A DNA stretch of 64,000 nucleotides from UTCFX2 sp963827155 (GTDB taxonomy: Bacteria; Chloroflexota; Anaerolineae; Anaerolineales; UBA4823). Of this stretch, positions 17,410-26,477 are shown one piece after another (within the stretch, counting starts at the first letter, position 1; each line of letters opens with the position of its first letter). The stretch spans positions 2,046,001 to 2,110,000 of the forward strand of contig CAWGZV010000002.1 in the NCBI GenBank assembly GCA_963827155.1. The letters are read 5' to 3'. The position numbers and the translations under genes are program-made. The notes beneath the pieces were generated by a model, which was not told the origin of the DNA, searched no databases, and was given only the letters and a program-made list of their open reading frames with translations.

Positions 17410-17880
17410 TTAGTTGTGCACTCCGTGTTCGTCCCCTGAGTCGGTCCCAGCAATTCGTACGGATGACTGGCTACGCCCGAACCGCCTGGCGGCATCCAGC
17501 CGCAAATTCGATCGTTTAAGGGCGGCTTCCATCTTAAGATAAGTGTCGGTATCCGGTGGCAGACCTCTCGCCAAAATTTCTTCCACACGCTTACGAGCAG
17601 CAGCAGCCCTAGCAATATCGATTTCTTTGACATTCTCAGCAGCATCTGCAAGTACGGTGATGATTTGAGGCTGTATCTCAACAATTCCACCTGCAACCGT
17701 GAAATGCTCTTCCTGACCAGAAGTGCGGACCGTCAAAATTCCATACTTCATCGTTGAGAGAAGCGGCGCATGGTTTGGGAGGATACCCATTTCTCCCATT
17801 TCTCCAGGAATAATGACCATGTCTACATCACCTTCAAAAACCATTCGCTCTTGAGAGACAATCTCACAACGAATTGGCAT
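17410..17880 (-). CDS. atpC: ATP synthase F1 epsilon subunit
   Basis: 156-residue epsilon subunit of the rotary stalk. The N-terminal beta sandwich (CEIVSQERMVFEGDVDMVIIP, GEMGILPNHAPLLS, FTVAGGIVEI) and C-terminal helical hairpin (IDIARAAAARKRVEEIL) are clear. The C-terminus has about 20 extra polar residues compared with the usual 130-140. Two ATGs are possible (17886 and 17880); AAAGGA gives better spacing to the second. Gene order A-G-D-C is conserved, with this gene last of the F1 set and directly before the mreB-like gene. Confidence 0.93.
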   Translation of the reverse strand: MPIRCEIVSQERMVFEGDVDMVIIPGEMGEMGILPNHAPLLSTMKYGILTVRTSGQEEHFTVAGGIVEIQPQIITVLADAAENVKEIDIARAAAARKRVEEILARGLPPDTDTYLKMEAALKRSNLRLDAARRFGRSQSSVRIAGTDSGDEHGVHN

Positions 17881-17934
17881 CTTCATTCCTTTCAGGATCT
17901 AAAACGAAGGGAAAACCAAACTCCCTCGTCAAAA

Positions 17935-19338
17935 TCAGCTCACCTTCGCCATTTTACCTGCCTGCTCGACCGCTTCATCGATGGAGCCAACCATCATAAA
18001 GGCGCCTTCTGGAACATCATCGTGTTTTCCATCCAGGATTTCACGGAAGCCGCGCACAGTCTCACGCAGGGGGACATATCTGCCTTCACGACCCGTAAAC
18101 TGCTGAGCGACAAAAAATGGCTGAGAGAAGAAGCGCTCAATTTTGCGAGCTCGAGATACGATCAACTTGTCATCTTCGCTCAACTCATCTACACCTAGAA
18201 TGGCAATCAAATCCTGCAGGTCTTTATACCGCTGGAGGACACGCTGAACCTCTCGAGCAGTGGCATAATGGTCTTCTCCAACAATATTTGGGTCAAGAAT
18301 CCGGGAAGTAGACGATAGTGGGTCAACTGCCGGATAAATTCCTTTCTCTGAGATTGAACGCTCGAGGGCGATGGTCGCATCCAGATGAGTGAAGGTGGCG
18401 ACAGGGGCAGGATCGGAATAATCATCAGCCGGAACATAGACGGCTTGCATGGAGGTGATCGATCCGGTATGCGTTGAAGTGATCCGCTCCTGGAGCTCAC
18501 CCATTTCGGTAGCCAGCGTAGGTTGATAACCCACCGCTGAAGGCATCCGTCCGAGCAAAGCTGAGACTTCTGACCCTGACATCGAAAACCTGAAGATATT
18601 ATCGATGAACAGCAGCACATCTCGCCCCTGGTCGCGGAAATATTCGGCCATCGAGAGGGCAGAGAGCGCCACACGCAAGCGAACACCTGAAGGCTCATTC
18701 ATTTGGCCAAATACCATCACCGTATCTTTGATCACACCCGATTCGACCATTTCTCGGTAGAGCTGGGTGCCTTCACGGGTGCGCTCACCAACTCCCGCAA
18801 AAACCGAATTGCCCTGGTGCTCAATCGCAATCGATCGAATCAGCTCCTGGATGATGACTGTTTTCCCGACACCAGCCCCGCCGAAAATCCCTGTTTTTCC
18901 ACCTTTGGTAAAAGGGGCAATCAGGTCGATCACTTTAACCCCGGTCTCAAAAACTTCTACCCGGGTGGTCTGGTCTGCAAAGACAGGCGCCGGACGGTGA
19001 ATCGGGTATTTCATTTCTGCATTAACTGGCCCTTTACCATCAATCGGAATCCCGAGCACATTGAAAACTCGCCCAAGTGTCACGGCACCGACCGGAACCT
19101 GGATCGGCGCGCCGGTGGTGTAGGCAGGCACCCCGCGAGGCAATCCATCGGTCGCATCCATGGCTACTGTGCGTACCCAATTTCCACCTAGATGCTTTTG
19201 AACTTCCAAAATAAGCGGATCGGCACCTTCGCGCGGCACTTCGATTGCTTCATAAATACCGGGGAGATGTTCCGCAGGAAATTCTACGTCTACCACACCG
19301 CCTAATACCTGTACGATGCTTCCTTTTACTCTCGGCAT
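17935..19338 (-). CDS. atpD: ATP synthase F1 beta subunit
   Basis: Catalytic beta subunit, 467 residues. Walker A GGAGVGKTVIIQEL, the catalytic GERTREG segment, Walker B DVLLFIDNIFRF, SALLGRMPSAVGYQPTL and the DELSEED-equivalent DELSEDDK are all present. The frame opens at an ATG at 19350, but the ATG at 19338 has GGAGG with a normal spacer and the resulting MPRVKGSIVQV matches family starts. Confidence 0.96.
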   Translation of the reverse strand: MPRVKGSIVQVLGGVVDVEFPAEHLPGIYEAIEVPREGADPLILEVQKHLGGNWVRTVAMDATDGLPRGVPAYTTGAPIQVPVGAVTLGRVFNVLGIPIDGKGPVNAEMKYPIHRPAPVFADQTTRVEVFETGVKVIDLIAPFTKGGKTGIFGGAGVGKTVIIQELIRSIAIEHQGNSVFAGVGERTREGTQLYREMVESGVIKDTVMVFGQMNEPSGVRLRVALSALSMAEYFRDQGRDVLLFIDNIFRFSMSGSEVSALLGRMPSAVGYQPTLATEMGELQERITSTHTGSITSMQAVYVPADDYSDPAPVATFTHLDATIALERSISEKGIYPAVDPLSSTSRILDPNIVGEDHYATAREVQRVLQRYKDLQDLIAILGVDELSEDDKLIVSRARKIERFFSQPFFVAQQFTGREGRYVPLRETVRGFREILDGKHDDVPEGAFMMVGSIDEAVEQAGKMAKVS

Positions 19339-19395
19339 GCGTGCCTCCATCCCATTCTTTTCTTCTCAACAAAATTCATTTTTCAGTAAAGATCA

Positions 19396-20292
19396 TCAAT
19401 CAACTATCAAGGCTTCGGCTCCACCAGCAATATCCAGGATCTCACTAGTGATTGCCTGCTGTCTAGCCTTGTTATATTCCAACTGTAATGCCCCTGCAAG
19501 CGAAGTAGCACTATCCGTGGCATTCTTCATTGCGACCATTCGGGCAGCATGCTCGCTGGCAAGCGATTCCATTATCGCCTGGTAAACCTGCAAAGCTGTA
19601 AATCGAGGGACGATTTCATCCAAAATTTCGGTCTCATTCGGTTCGAATATATATGCAGCGGGTGGTCCATGATGAGCAGCTGGCGCAAACTCCACCACTC
19701 TGTCGCCGCCAGACGTGACCTCAAGAGGTAGGAGCTTCTTGATCGCAGGCGTTTGCCTAACCAGATTGATGAAATCAGTGTAGACCAGGTAGACTTCGTC
19801 CGCATCATACTTCAGGTAATCCTCAACAGCCAACCTGCCGATTGCCGAGACATCTGCGAAAGTCGGCGCGGCAGGCAGATTACTAAATTCTGCGATCACC
19901 TTCTGGCGACGTCGGACGATCATGTCGCGACCTTTTCGACCTACCGTAATGTAACTAACCGGTACGCTGGATTTGGCGAATTGATGGATGGCAAATCGCA
20001 CGACATTGGAATTATAAGCTCCAGCTAGACCACGATCTCCAGAGATCAAAACAACAAGAATATTTTTAACTTCAGCCCTACTCGTTAATAGCGGATGGAG
20101 ATTCTCCCTGCCGGGTTGGCCGGCGATGTGGGTTAACACCTGCCAGGCTTTGGTAGCGTATGGACGCGTATTCATCATTGCCAGCATGGATTTTCGGACC
20201 TTGCTGGCGCTGACCGCTTGCATGGCGCGAGTCACCTGAGCAATGTTCTTGATACTGCGGATGCGCTGACGCACTTCTCTTGCGTTGGCCAT
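19396..20292 (-). CDS. atpG: ATP synthase F1 gamma subunit
   Basis: Central rotor shaft, 298 residues. The N-terminal coiled coil (VRQRIRSIKNIAQVTRAMQAVSASKVRK), the ISGDRGLAGAYNSNV signature and the C-terminal helix (EHAARMVAMKNATDSATSL and the following LEYNKARQQAITSEI) are intact. It lies between atpA and atpD in the standard order. Confidence 0.95.
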   Translation of the reverse strand: MANAREVRQRIRSIKNIAQVTRAMQAVSASKVRKSMLAMMNTRPYATKAWQVLTHIAGQPGRENLHPLLTSRAEVKNILVVLISGDRGLAGAYNSNVVRFAIHQFAKSSVPVSYITVGRKGRDMIVRRRQKVIAEFSNLPAAPTFADVSAIGRLAVEDYLKYDADEVYLVYTDFINLVRQTPAIKKLLPLEVTSGGDRVVEFAPAAHHGPPAAYIFEPNETEILDEIVPRFTALQVYQAIMESLASEHAARMVAMKNATDSATSLAGALQLEYNKARQQAITSEILDIAGGAEALIVD

Positions 20293-20372
20293 TCTTGAAT
20301 CCTTTTACCTGGAACTCTTACCTGACAAGGAAATCGATAAGATCATCGTCTCTGCAGTTTCTCTGAGTACCC

Positions 20373-22034
20373 TTAAATCCAGGTCCCCTTGAATGCTTCC
20401 AACACAGCACGCAAGGTTTCGATTGTCTCATCAGTCAATTGCTTCTTCGCGGCAATATCATTCCCGATTTCCGGGTGAGATGTCTCCATATAACGGATGA
20501 GTGCGGTCTCCCAGGCACGCATGCGATCTAATGGGACGTCATCCGCATAGCCCTGAGTACCAGCGTAAATCACAATGACCTGCTTTTCCAACGGCATGGG
20601 CTCATATTGCGGTTGTTTCAGGATTTCCTGTAGATGCTGACCACGATTGAGCTGGGCTTTGGTAGCCTTATCAAGATCTGAGCCAAATTGGGCGAACGCA
20701 GCTAGTTCACGGAATGATGCCATATCCAGACGCAGCCGTCCCGCCACCTGTTTCATCGCCTTGGTTTGCGCGTCTCCACCGACGCGTGAGACCGAGATAC
20801 CAACGTTCACCGCTGGACGGATGCCGGCATAGAAGAGGTTGCTTTCGAGATAAATCTGCCCATCAGTAATCGAAATTACATTCGTTGGAACATAAGCCGA
20901 TACGTCGCCAAGGAGAGTCTCGATGATGGGGAGCGCGGTCAGCGAACCACCGGTGCCATGTAATTTCACCGGTTTATATTGCTCCGGTTTCTCGAGTGAT
21001 TTAATGGCCTCGTTTACATTGTGTACTGCAAGCGGACCACTAAATACTTTCCCATCTAGACTTTCAGAGACATCAGCTTTTTCACCTGCGAAATCCCCCG
21101 GTACGATCACGAATTGATCAGCAAGACGAGCTGCACGCTCGAGCAGCCGAGAATGGAGGTAGAAAATGTCACCCGGATAAGCTTCTCGCCCTGGAGGGCG
21201 GCGGAGCAGCAAGGAGACTTGACGATAAGCCCAGGCGTGTTTGGATAGGTCGTCATAAATTACCAGCGCATCTCGACCGGTTTCCATAAATTCTTCACCC
21301 ATCGCGCAGCCGGAATAGGGAGCGATGTATTGTAAGGCAGCAGGTTCATCGGCAGCGGCTGCAACTACGATGGTGTAATCCATGGCACCATAGCGCTCGA
21401 GCAAAGCTACTGTCCGGGCAATTGCTGCTTTCTTCTGTCCAATGGCAACATAAATACAGTAAAGGTCCTTGCCCTTCTGGTTGATGATGGTATCGATTGC
21501 CAGGGCAGTCTTCCCGGTCTGCCTGTCGCCGATGAGCAGCTCTCGCTGACCTCGACCGATCGGGATCATGGCGTCGATCGCCTTCAATCCGGTTTGGACT
21601 GGGGAATCCACATCCTTGCGGGCGATCACACCCGGTGCGATGCGCTCGATCGGGCGATAGCGCTCGAATTTCAATGCACCTTTGGCATCAATCGGCTCGC
21701 CGAGTGCATTCACTACTCGACCAACAAGTCCATCCCCAACAGGCACTGAAGCGATACGCCCGGTTGAGCGAACTTGCATATCTTCTTCGATTTGAGAATA
21801 ATCACCCATAATGATGATGCCAACGTTGTCTTTTTCCAGGTTGAATGCAATTCCTTTCACACCATTGGCAAACTGAACCAGCTCCTGAGAGCGCACATCG
21901 GCAAGGCCGCGAACGCGGGCAATACCATCTCCGGCTTCTAGCACTGATCCTACATCCCGCACACCATAGTCAGGTTGAAAAGTATCGATCTGGCTCTGCA
22001 GATCGGCGGTAATTTCACGGATCAAATCGGACAT
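20373..22034 (-). CDS. atpA: ATP synthase F1 alpha subunit with an internal insertion
   Basis: Non-catalytic alpha subunit, 553 residues against the usual 500-515. Walker A GDRQTGKTALA (about residues 169-179), DDLSKHAWAYRQVSLLLRRPPGREA and the Arg-finger segment VGISVSRVGG are normal. The extra length is a block of roughly 50 residues (about 307-360, from FVIVPGDFAGEK to KPVKLHG) inserted between LLERAARLAD and GGSLTALPIIET. An ideal CGGAGGAAT site precedes the ATG. No atpH, atpF, atpE or atpB follows upstream; proC is the next gene. Confidence 0.95.
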   Translation of the reverse strand: MSDLIREITADLQSQIDTFQPDYGVRDVGSVLEAGDGIARVRGLADVRSQELVQFANGVKGIAFNLEKDNVGIIIMGDYSQIEEDMQVRSTGRIASVPVGDGLVGRVVNALGEPIDAKGALKFERYRPIERIAPGVIARKDVDSPVQTGLKAIDAMIPIGRGQRELLIGDRQTGKTALAIDTIINQKGKDLYCIYVAIGQKKAAIARTVALLERYGAMDYTIVVAAAADEPAALQYIAPYSGCAMGEEFMETGRDALVIYDDLSKHAWAYRQVSLLLRRPPGREAYPGDIFYLHSRLLERAARLADQFVIVPGDFAGEKADVSESLDGKVFSGPLAVHNVNEAIKSLEKPEQYKPVKLHGTGGSLTALPIIETLLGDVSAYVPTNVISITDGQIYLESNLFYAGIRPAVNVGISVSRVGGDAQTKAMKQVAGRLRLDMASFRELAAFAQFGSDLDKATKAQLNRGQHLQEILKQPQYEPMPLEKQVIVIYAGTQGYADDVPLDRMRAWETALIRYMETSHPEIGNDIAAKKQLTDETIETLRAVLEAFKGTWI

Positions 22035-22197
22035 TATTCCTCCGAAATATTAATTTCGATATTCGATTGCTTGTACGAGAAAATATCTGACACATAATAC
22101 CTGAAAGCCTGCAACTTGTCCAGTTTTGCACCTGCCAGCCAGTGTAAATGAAGAATTACGGATCATAAATGCGTGATAGCAGGCTATACCCAGGCAC

Positions 22198-23064
22198 TCA
22201 AGAGATTTTCTTGTTTTGATCTTCTGGAGATCGATTCATAGCTCCCCTGCCTAACTCTATCGAGCGCTCATATGCCGCCCAGATGGCGCGCGAGATTGCT
22301 GTTCGAAATCCTGCTTTCTCCAGATAGTATAATGCAGCCGCGGATGTGCCTCCTGGGGAAGTGACCTCGTTTCGAAGCCGGGCCAGGTGAACCGGATCTT
22401 CACGCCTGGTAAAGTAATCGACTGATCCACGCACGGTTTGGGCGACGAGTTGTTCGGCAATCCTGCGGGGAAAACCAAGATGAACCCCAGCATCAACCAT
22501 TGCTTCCATAAATAAAAACACGTAGGCAGGCCCGGTGCCGGAGAGGGCGGTCGCCATATCGAGATACATCTCCTCCTCGACATAGATTTCTTCTCCGAGC
22601 GCTCCTAAAATCGAGCGAGTCATCTCCATTTGATGTTCACTGACCCCATCCGATGCGGTCCAAACCGTGATCCCTTCACCTATTTGGGCAGGCGTATTCG
22701 GCATCGAACGGACAATCAAGGAATGATCGAGACCCGCAGCGATCTTCTCGATAGACGCACCTGCGACGATAGAAAGCACAAGCGCTCCATGGTTGATCGA
22801 GCCCTTCAAACCCGAAAGGACTCGTTCCAGACGCTGGGGTTTCACAGACAGCACCACCACATCCGCCTGAGAAGCGGCATCCTGATTGTTTAAAAAACAT
22901 TGGATATGATACCGTTCAGCAAGCTCTTCATGACGGGGTCTTTCCGGACCGGCAGCAATGAGGGAATCAGAAGAAGCGACTTCTCGGCGAATCAACCCAT
23001 GGATCATCGCTTCAGCCATCGCGCCTGGACCAATAAAGGCGATTATTTTATTATCGAAAAACAT
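22198..23064 (-). CDS. proC: Pyrroline-5-carboxylate reductase
   Basis: Last step of proline synthesis, using NAD(P)H; 288 residues. N-terminal Rossmann motif FIGPGAMAEAMI, the VLSVKPQ segment, RSMPNTPAQIGEG, SGTGPAYVFLFMEAM and the C-terminal EVTSPGGTSAAALYYLE signature are all seen. An in-frame GTG lies 6 bases upstream, but AGGAGG is correctly spaced for the ATG at 23064. Confidence 0.94.
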   Translation of the reverse strand: MFFDNKIIAFIGPGAMAEAMIHGLIRREVASSDSLIAAGPERPRHEELAERYHIQCFLNNQDAASQADVVVLSVKPQRLERVLSGLKGSINHGALVLSIVAGASIEKIAAGLDHSLIVRSMPNTPAQIGEGITVWTASDGVSEHQMEMTRSILGALGEEIYVEEEMYLDMATALSGTGPAYVFLFMEAMVDAGVHLGFPRRIAEQLVAQTVRGSVDYFTRREDPVHLARLRNEVTSPGGTSAAALYYLEKAGFRTAISRAIWAAYERSIELGRGAMNRSPEDQNKKIS

Positions 23065-23101
23065 TGACACCTCCTATGAAAATCCCGCTTGGCCGACAGT
23101 A

Positions 23102-23677
23102 TCATCCAAAATATTGAAGGGCGAGCCGCAGCCGAGACTCGATATCATCCGGGGCATCGCGTGGGATCGATTGAATAGCAGCTTGTGCTTCAATAATGCT
23201 GTAACCGAGCGTTGTGAGGGCTGCAATCACCTCGGCATCTGAGTCTGAAAAAGCAGAAATCAATTCAGAGCCCGCTAATGCAGGGATTCGATCCTGAAGA
23301 TGAAGCAAGATTTTTTGGGCGGTTTTTTTCCCGATCCCTGAGACGCGCGTGAAAACCTCAGGTTGTTCGTGGAAAATTGCCCTCCGGATTGCATCTGGGG
23401 AGAGGGTCGAGAGGACTGCAAGAGCAGATTTTGGTCCAATTCCATCCACGCCCAGGAAAAGCAAGAACATATCCCGCTCTTCACGGGTTTGAAACCCATA
23501 AAGGCTCAACAACTCTTGCCGGACGACCAAATAAGTATGCAAAAATAGATCGTCTCCAGGATGACAGCTGTCTTTCAATGGGCTCGGAACAAAAACCTGT
23601 AAACCGATCCCGCCTACGCCGATCACCAGGCTATCGGAATAGATATCCAAAATTCGACCGTTCAAAATCGCAATCAT
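23102..23677 (-). CDS. ruvA: Holliday junction branch-migration protein RuvA
   Basis: 191 residues. N-terminal OB fold (MIAILNGRILDIYSDSLVIGVGGIG), helix-hairpin-helix repeats (FLGVDGIGPKSALAVLS, VSGIGKKTAQKILLHL) and the C-terminal RuvB-binding domain (ALTTLGYSIIEAQAAI). The frame extends 10 codons further to a TTG; the internal ATG at 23677 matches the family start. RuvC and YebC are encoded upstream on the same strand, a common DNA-repair cluster; ruvB is not here. Confidence 0.94.
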   Translation of the reverse strand: MIAILNGRILDIYSDSLVIGVGGIGLQVFVPSPLKDSCHPGDDLFLHTYLVVRQELLSLYGFQTREERDMFLLFLGVDGIGPKSALAVLSTLSPDAIRRAIFHEQPEVFTRVSGIGKKTAQKILLHLQDRIPALAGSELISAFSDSDAEVIAALTTLGYSIIEAQAAIQSIPRDAPDDIESRLRLALQYFG

Positions 23678-23735
23678 GATCTGGTTTCTCGCGGTTCGCA
23701 GCGGCAACCGCTAAAAATTAGCTGGAAGACCTTTT

Positions 23736-24230
23736 TCAGCTCTGCTCGAGCTGGCGAATACGGGCACTGTGAAGATGGCAGATAGCAACCGCAAGGGCGT
23801 CCGCAGCATCATCCGGCGAAGGAATCTCTGTTAAGCCGAGTAAAGCCTGGACCATCTTCTGAACCTGATTCTTTTCCGCCCCTCCGTAACCAACAACCGC
23901 CTGCTTCACTTCGAGCGGTGTGTATTCTGCAACGGAAAGATCCGTTTCTGCCAAAGCAAGCAAAACCACACCCCTTGCCTGACCGACACTAATCGCAGTC
24001 GTCACGTTGTTATGGAAAAAAAGTTTCTCCACCGCGCCGGTTTGGGGGCGATGGAGATCGATGATTCTTCTTAAGTCATGATGTAGGGCGAGAAGACGCT
24101 GAGGCATGGGCATTTCTGGAGTAGTTACAATGGCTCCGTAATCCACCATTCTCAGACTGCCATCCAGATTCTCCTCAATCAGACCATAGCCTGTTGTTGC
24201 CGTCCCAGGGTCAATGCCGATCACCATCAT
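23736..24230 (-). CDS. ruvC: Crossover junction endodeoxyribonuclease RuvC
   Basis: Holliday junction resolvase, 164 residues. The RNase H-like fold has its catalytic acids in IGIDPGTATTGYG, AVEKLFFHNN and the C-terminal DDAADALAVAICH. Two adjacent ATGs (24230 and 24227) are possible. The stop of yebC is 5 bases upstream, suggesting a yebC-ruvC-ruvA operon. Confidence 0.94.
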   Translation of the reverse strand: MMVIGIDPGTATTGYGLIEENLDGSLRMVDYGAIVTTPEMPMPQRLLALHHDLRRIIDLHRPQTGAVEKLFFHNNVTTAISVGQARGVVLLALAETDLSVAEYTPLEVKQAVVGYGGAEKNQVQKMVQALLGLTEIPSPDDAADALAVAICHLHSARIRQLEQS

Positions 24231-24235
24231 CCTGG

Positions 24236-24991
24236 TCAGGCAGCCTCGAGCTGTGCCAGGGCGCTCTCAGAGATCGCAAGATTGTGGTACACACTCTGAA
24301 CGTCTTCTAATTCATCCAGAGTCTCGACCATCCTCAATACCTGAACGGTGTCACTATCATCAAGCTCGGTTTCATTATTTGGCATGAAACGAAGCTCGGC
24401 TTCTTCAGGATTGATCTTCATTGCTTTGAGAGCATCGCTGATGGCTTTGAAGGCATCGACTGGAGCAAAGATCTCGACCCATCCATCATCAAACGTTACG
24501 TCATCAGCGCCTGCTTCAACTGCCAGTTCAAATATTTTATCCTGGTTCTGGCTGCCTTGTTCGAATCCAAAATAAGCCGTGCGTTTGAATTGCCAGGCAA
24601 CCGCACCAGCCTCAGCCATACTACCGCCATAACGATTAAGGATGTGACGAATTTCAGCAACAGAACGATTGCGGTTGTCGGTAACCACTGCCAGTAAAAG
24701 GGCTATCCCATGCGGTGCGTAGCCTTCATACACTACTTCTTCGAAGGCATTGCCTTCTTTCGTTTCGCCAGTTCCTCGCTTGATTGCACGTTCGATATTA
24801 TCTTTCGGCATGTTTTGGGCGCGGGCGCGGTCGATTGCCATTTGGAGGCGCATGTTGCTGTCTGGATCGCCGCCGCCTTCGCGAGCTGCAATCACAATTT
24901 CACGCGCCAAGCGAGTAAACACCTGCCCTCGCTTGGCGTCCGCCGCGCCTTTCTTCCGACGGATCGTTGCCCAGTGGGAATGTCCGGACAT
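24236..24991 (-). CDS. yebC: YebC/PmpR family protein
   Basis: 251-residue YebC family protein: N-terminal SGHSHWATIRRKKGAADAKRG, FTRLAREI, NMRLQMAIDRARAQNMPKDN, and the EVVYEGYAPHGIALLL segment. Family members act as DNA-binding regulators or, as shown recently for some, as ribosome-associated factors that relieve stalling. It lies immediately before ruvC as in many bacteria. Confidence 0.93.
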   Translation of the reverse strand: MSGHSHWATIRRKKGAADAKRGQVFTRLAREIVIAAREGGGDPDSNMRLQMAIDRARAQNMPKDNIERAIKRGTGETKEGNAFEEVVYEGYAPHGIALLLAVVTDNRNRSVAEIRHILNRYGGSMAEAGAVAWQFKRTAYFGFEQGSQNQDKIFELAVEAGADDVTFDDGWVEIFAPVDAFKAISDALKAMKINPEEAELRFMPNNETELDDSDTVQVLRMVETLDELEDVQSVYHNLAISESALAQLEAA

Positions 24992-25079
24992 AGGTTAATC
25001 TCCTACATATACCTTAATGAATAATTCGTGGTAATTTAAATGTTTCTATTGGATTGAAAATTATACCATGGCGAGTAAT

Positions 25080-26159
25080 CTACTCTTCACCACGGATAAA
25101 TGCCTCGACCATCTGATGGGCTATCTCGTCCTTGAATTGCTTCGGTGGAGTCTTCATCAAGTATGAGGCCGGTCCGATTAGAGGACCGGCGACACCGCGA
25201 TCGAGAGCGATTTTGGCACAGCGGACAGCATCGATTATCACACCTGCAGAATTCGGGGAGTCCCAAACTTCCAGCTTAGCTTCCAAATTTAGAGGAACGT
25301 CGCCAAATGTGGTCCCCTCCATTCTCAGATAGCACCATTTTCGATCAGACAGCCATGGGACATAATCGCTTGGACCGACATGTATGTTCTCGGCGGGAAT
25401 CGGGTATGGGAGCATGCTGGTTACCGCCCCAGTTTTAGAGATCTTCTTGGACTCCAGACGCTCACGCTCGAGCATATTGAGGAAATCGGTATTGCCACCA
25501 AAATTAAGCTGGTATGTCCGATCTAGGCGAACACCGCGATCGACAAATAAGCTGGTGAGAACGCGATGGACGATCGTTGCTCCAACCTGGCTCTTGACAT
25601 CATCTCCGATGATCGGCAGACCTTGCTCGCGGAAGCGGTTTCCCCAGTACTCGGAGCTGGCAATGAAGACAGGAATGCCATTAACAAACGCGCAGCCTGC
25701 TTCCAATATCTGTTCCACATACCATTTGGTCGCCATCTCAGAGCCAACCGGGAGAAAGCTGACCACCACATCGGTCTGGGTGCTTTTCAAGATGCCAATA
25801 ATGTCAGACGTGGGACCCGGGGCTTTTTTCAATATTTGGGAAAGGTATTTACCTAACCCATCATAAGTCATCCCGCGCGACACCGGTACGTTAAGATTCG
25901 GCACCTTGGTGAATTTGTAAGTGTTGTTCGGGTAGGCAAAAATCGCCTCGCTTAAATCTTTTCCGACTTTGGTATCCACGACATCGAAGGCAGCCGTGAA
26001 TTCGATATCCCGGACGTGATAACCACCCAGGTTGACATGCATCAAACCAGGCACTTTATCATCATCTTGAGCATCATTATAAAAATGAACACCTTGAACT
26101 AGCGAAGAGGCGCAATTGCCTACACCAATAATTGCGACACGGACTTTTTTGTCACTCAT
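25080..26159 (-). CDS. ino1: Inositol-1-phosphate synthase
   Basis: NAD-dependent conversion of glucose-6-phosphate to myo-inositol-1-phosphate; 359 residues, the short actinobacterial/archaeal type. Visible are the Rossmann motif IIGVGNCASSLVQG, LGGYHVRDIEFTAAFDV, VVSFLPVGSEMATKWY, GDDVKSQVGATIVHRVL, and LNFGGNTDFLNM. The frame is open 43 codons further, but those codons overlap a TATAAT element, and AAAGG precedes ATG 26159. The product could feed inositol lipids or inositol-containing glycans or solutes. Confidence 0.9.
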   Translation of the reverse strand: MSDKKVRVAIIGVGNCASSLVQGVHFYNDAQDDDKVPGLMHVNLGGYHVRDIEFTAAFDVVDTKVGKDLSEAIFAYPNNTYKFTKVPNLNVPVSRGMTYDGLGKYLSQILKKAPGPTSDIIGILKSTQTDVVVSFLPVGSEMATKWYVEQILEAGCAFVNGIPVFIASSEYWGNRFREQGLPIIGDDVKSQVGATIVHRVLTSLFVDRGVRLDRTYQLNFGGNTDFLNMLERERLESKKISKTGAVTSMLPYPIPAENIHVGPSDYVPWLSDRKWCYLRMEGTTFGDVPLNLEAKLEVWDSPNSAGVIIDAVRCAKIALDRGVAGPLIGPASYLMKTPPKQFKDEIAHQMVEAFIRGEE

Positions 26160-26253
26160 AGAAAACCTTTCATTGGAGATTTTATCTTTTTTGCTGGAGA
26201 AACCCAGCAGATTTGCATCAGGTTTCGGTTCTTTAGAACTACGACGTGGTGTG

Positions 26254-26259
26254 ATTATA
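26254..26259 (-). promoter_or_regulatory. Possible -10 box of ino1
   Basis: TATAAT on the minus strand about 95 bases upstream of the ino1 ATG, without a convincing -35 at 17 bases. It supports the shorter start of ino1 but is weak evidence by itself. Confidence 0.3.
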
Positions 26260-26281
26260 CCGGAAATTCCAAGAAACGCAC

Positions 26282-26310
26282 TTGTCAAAGGGTATGGGGT
26301 CGGTTATAAT
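26282..26310 (+). promoter_or_regulatory. Promoter of tRNA-Pro
   Basis: TTGTCA (26282-26287), a 17-base spacer and an exact TATAAT (26305-26310). Transcription would start near 26317, about 16 bases before the tRNA. Confidence 0.75.
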
Positions 26311-26332
26311 TCCAGCGCCAAAAACCTGGCTT

Positions 26333-26407
26333 CGGGGCGTGGCTCAGCCCGGCTAGAGCGCTGCGTTCGGGTCGCAGAGGTCCCCGGTTCAAATCCGGGC
26401 GCCCCGA
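26333..26407 (+). tRNA. tRNA-Pro (anticodon CGG)
   Basis: Full cloverleaf: acceptor CGGGGCG/CGCCCCG, D arm GCTC/GAGC, anticodon arm CTGCG-TTCGGGT-CGCAG (anticodon CGG), T arm CCCGG-TTCAAAT-CCGGG, discriminator A. The C at position 1 of the acceptor is typical of bacterial tRNA-Pro. CCA is not encoded. Confidence 0.95.
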
Positions 26408-26420
26408 CTGGTAATGGCTT

Positions 26421-26465
26421 TCCGCCAATGATTCGATGTATTTGACAGGACGAATCATTGGCGGA
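26421..26465. terminator. Bidirectional-type hairpin between tRNA-Pro and the lipase gene
   Basis: Perfect 15-bp stem (26421-26435 with 26451-26465), 15-base loop, 13 bases after the tRNA and 12 bases after the stop of the converging lipase-like gene. On the plus strand it is followed by TTTGGTTTCT. It probably ends both transcripts. Confidence 0.65.
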
Positions 26466-26477
26466 TTTGGTTTCTAA

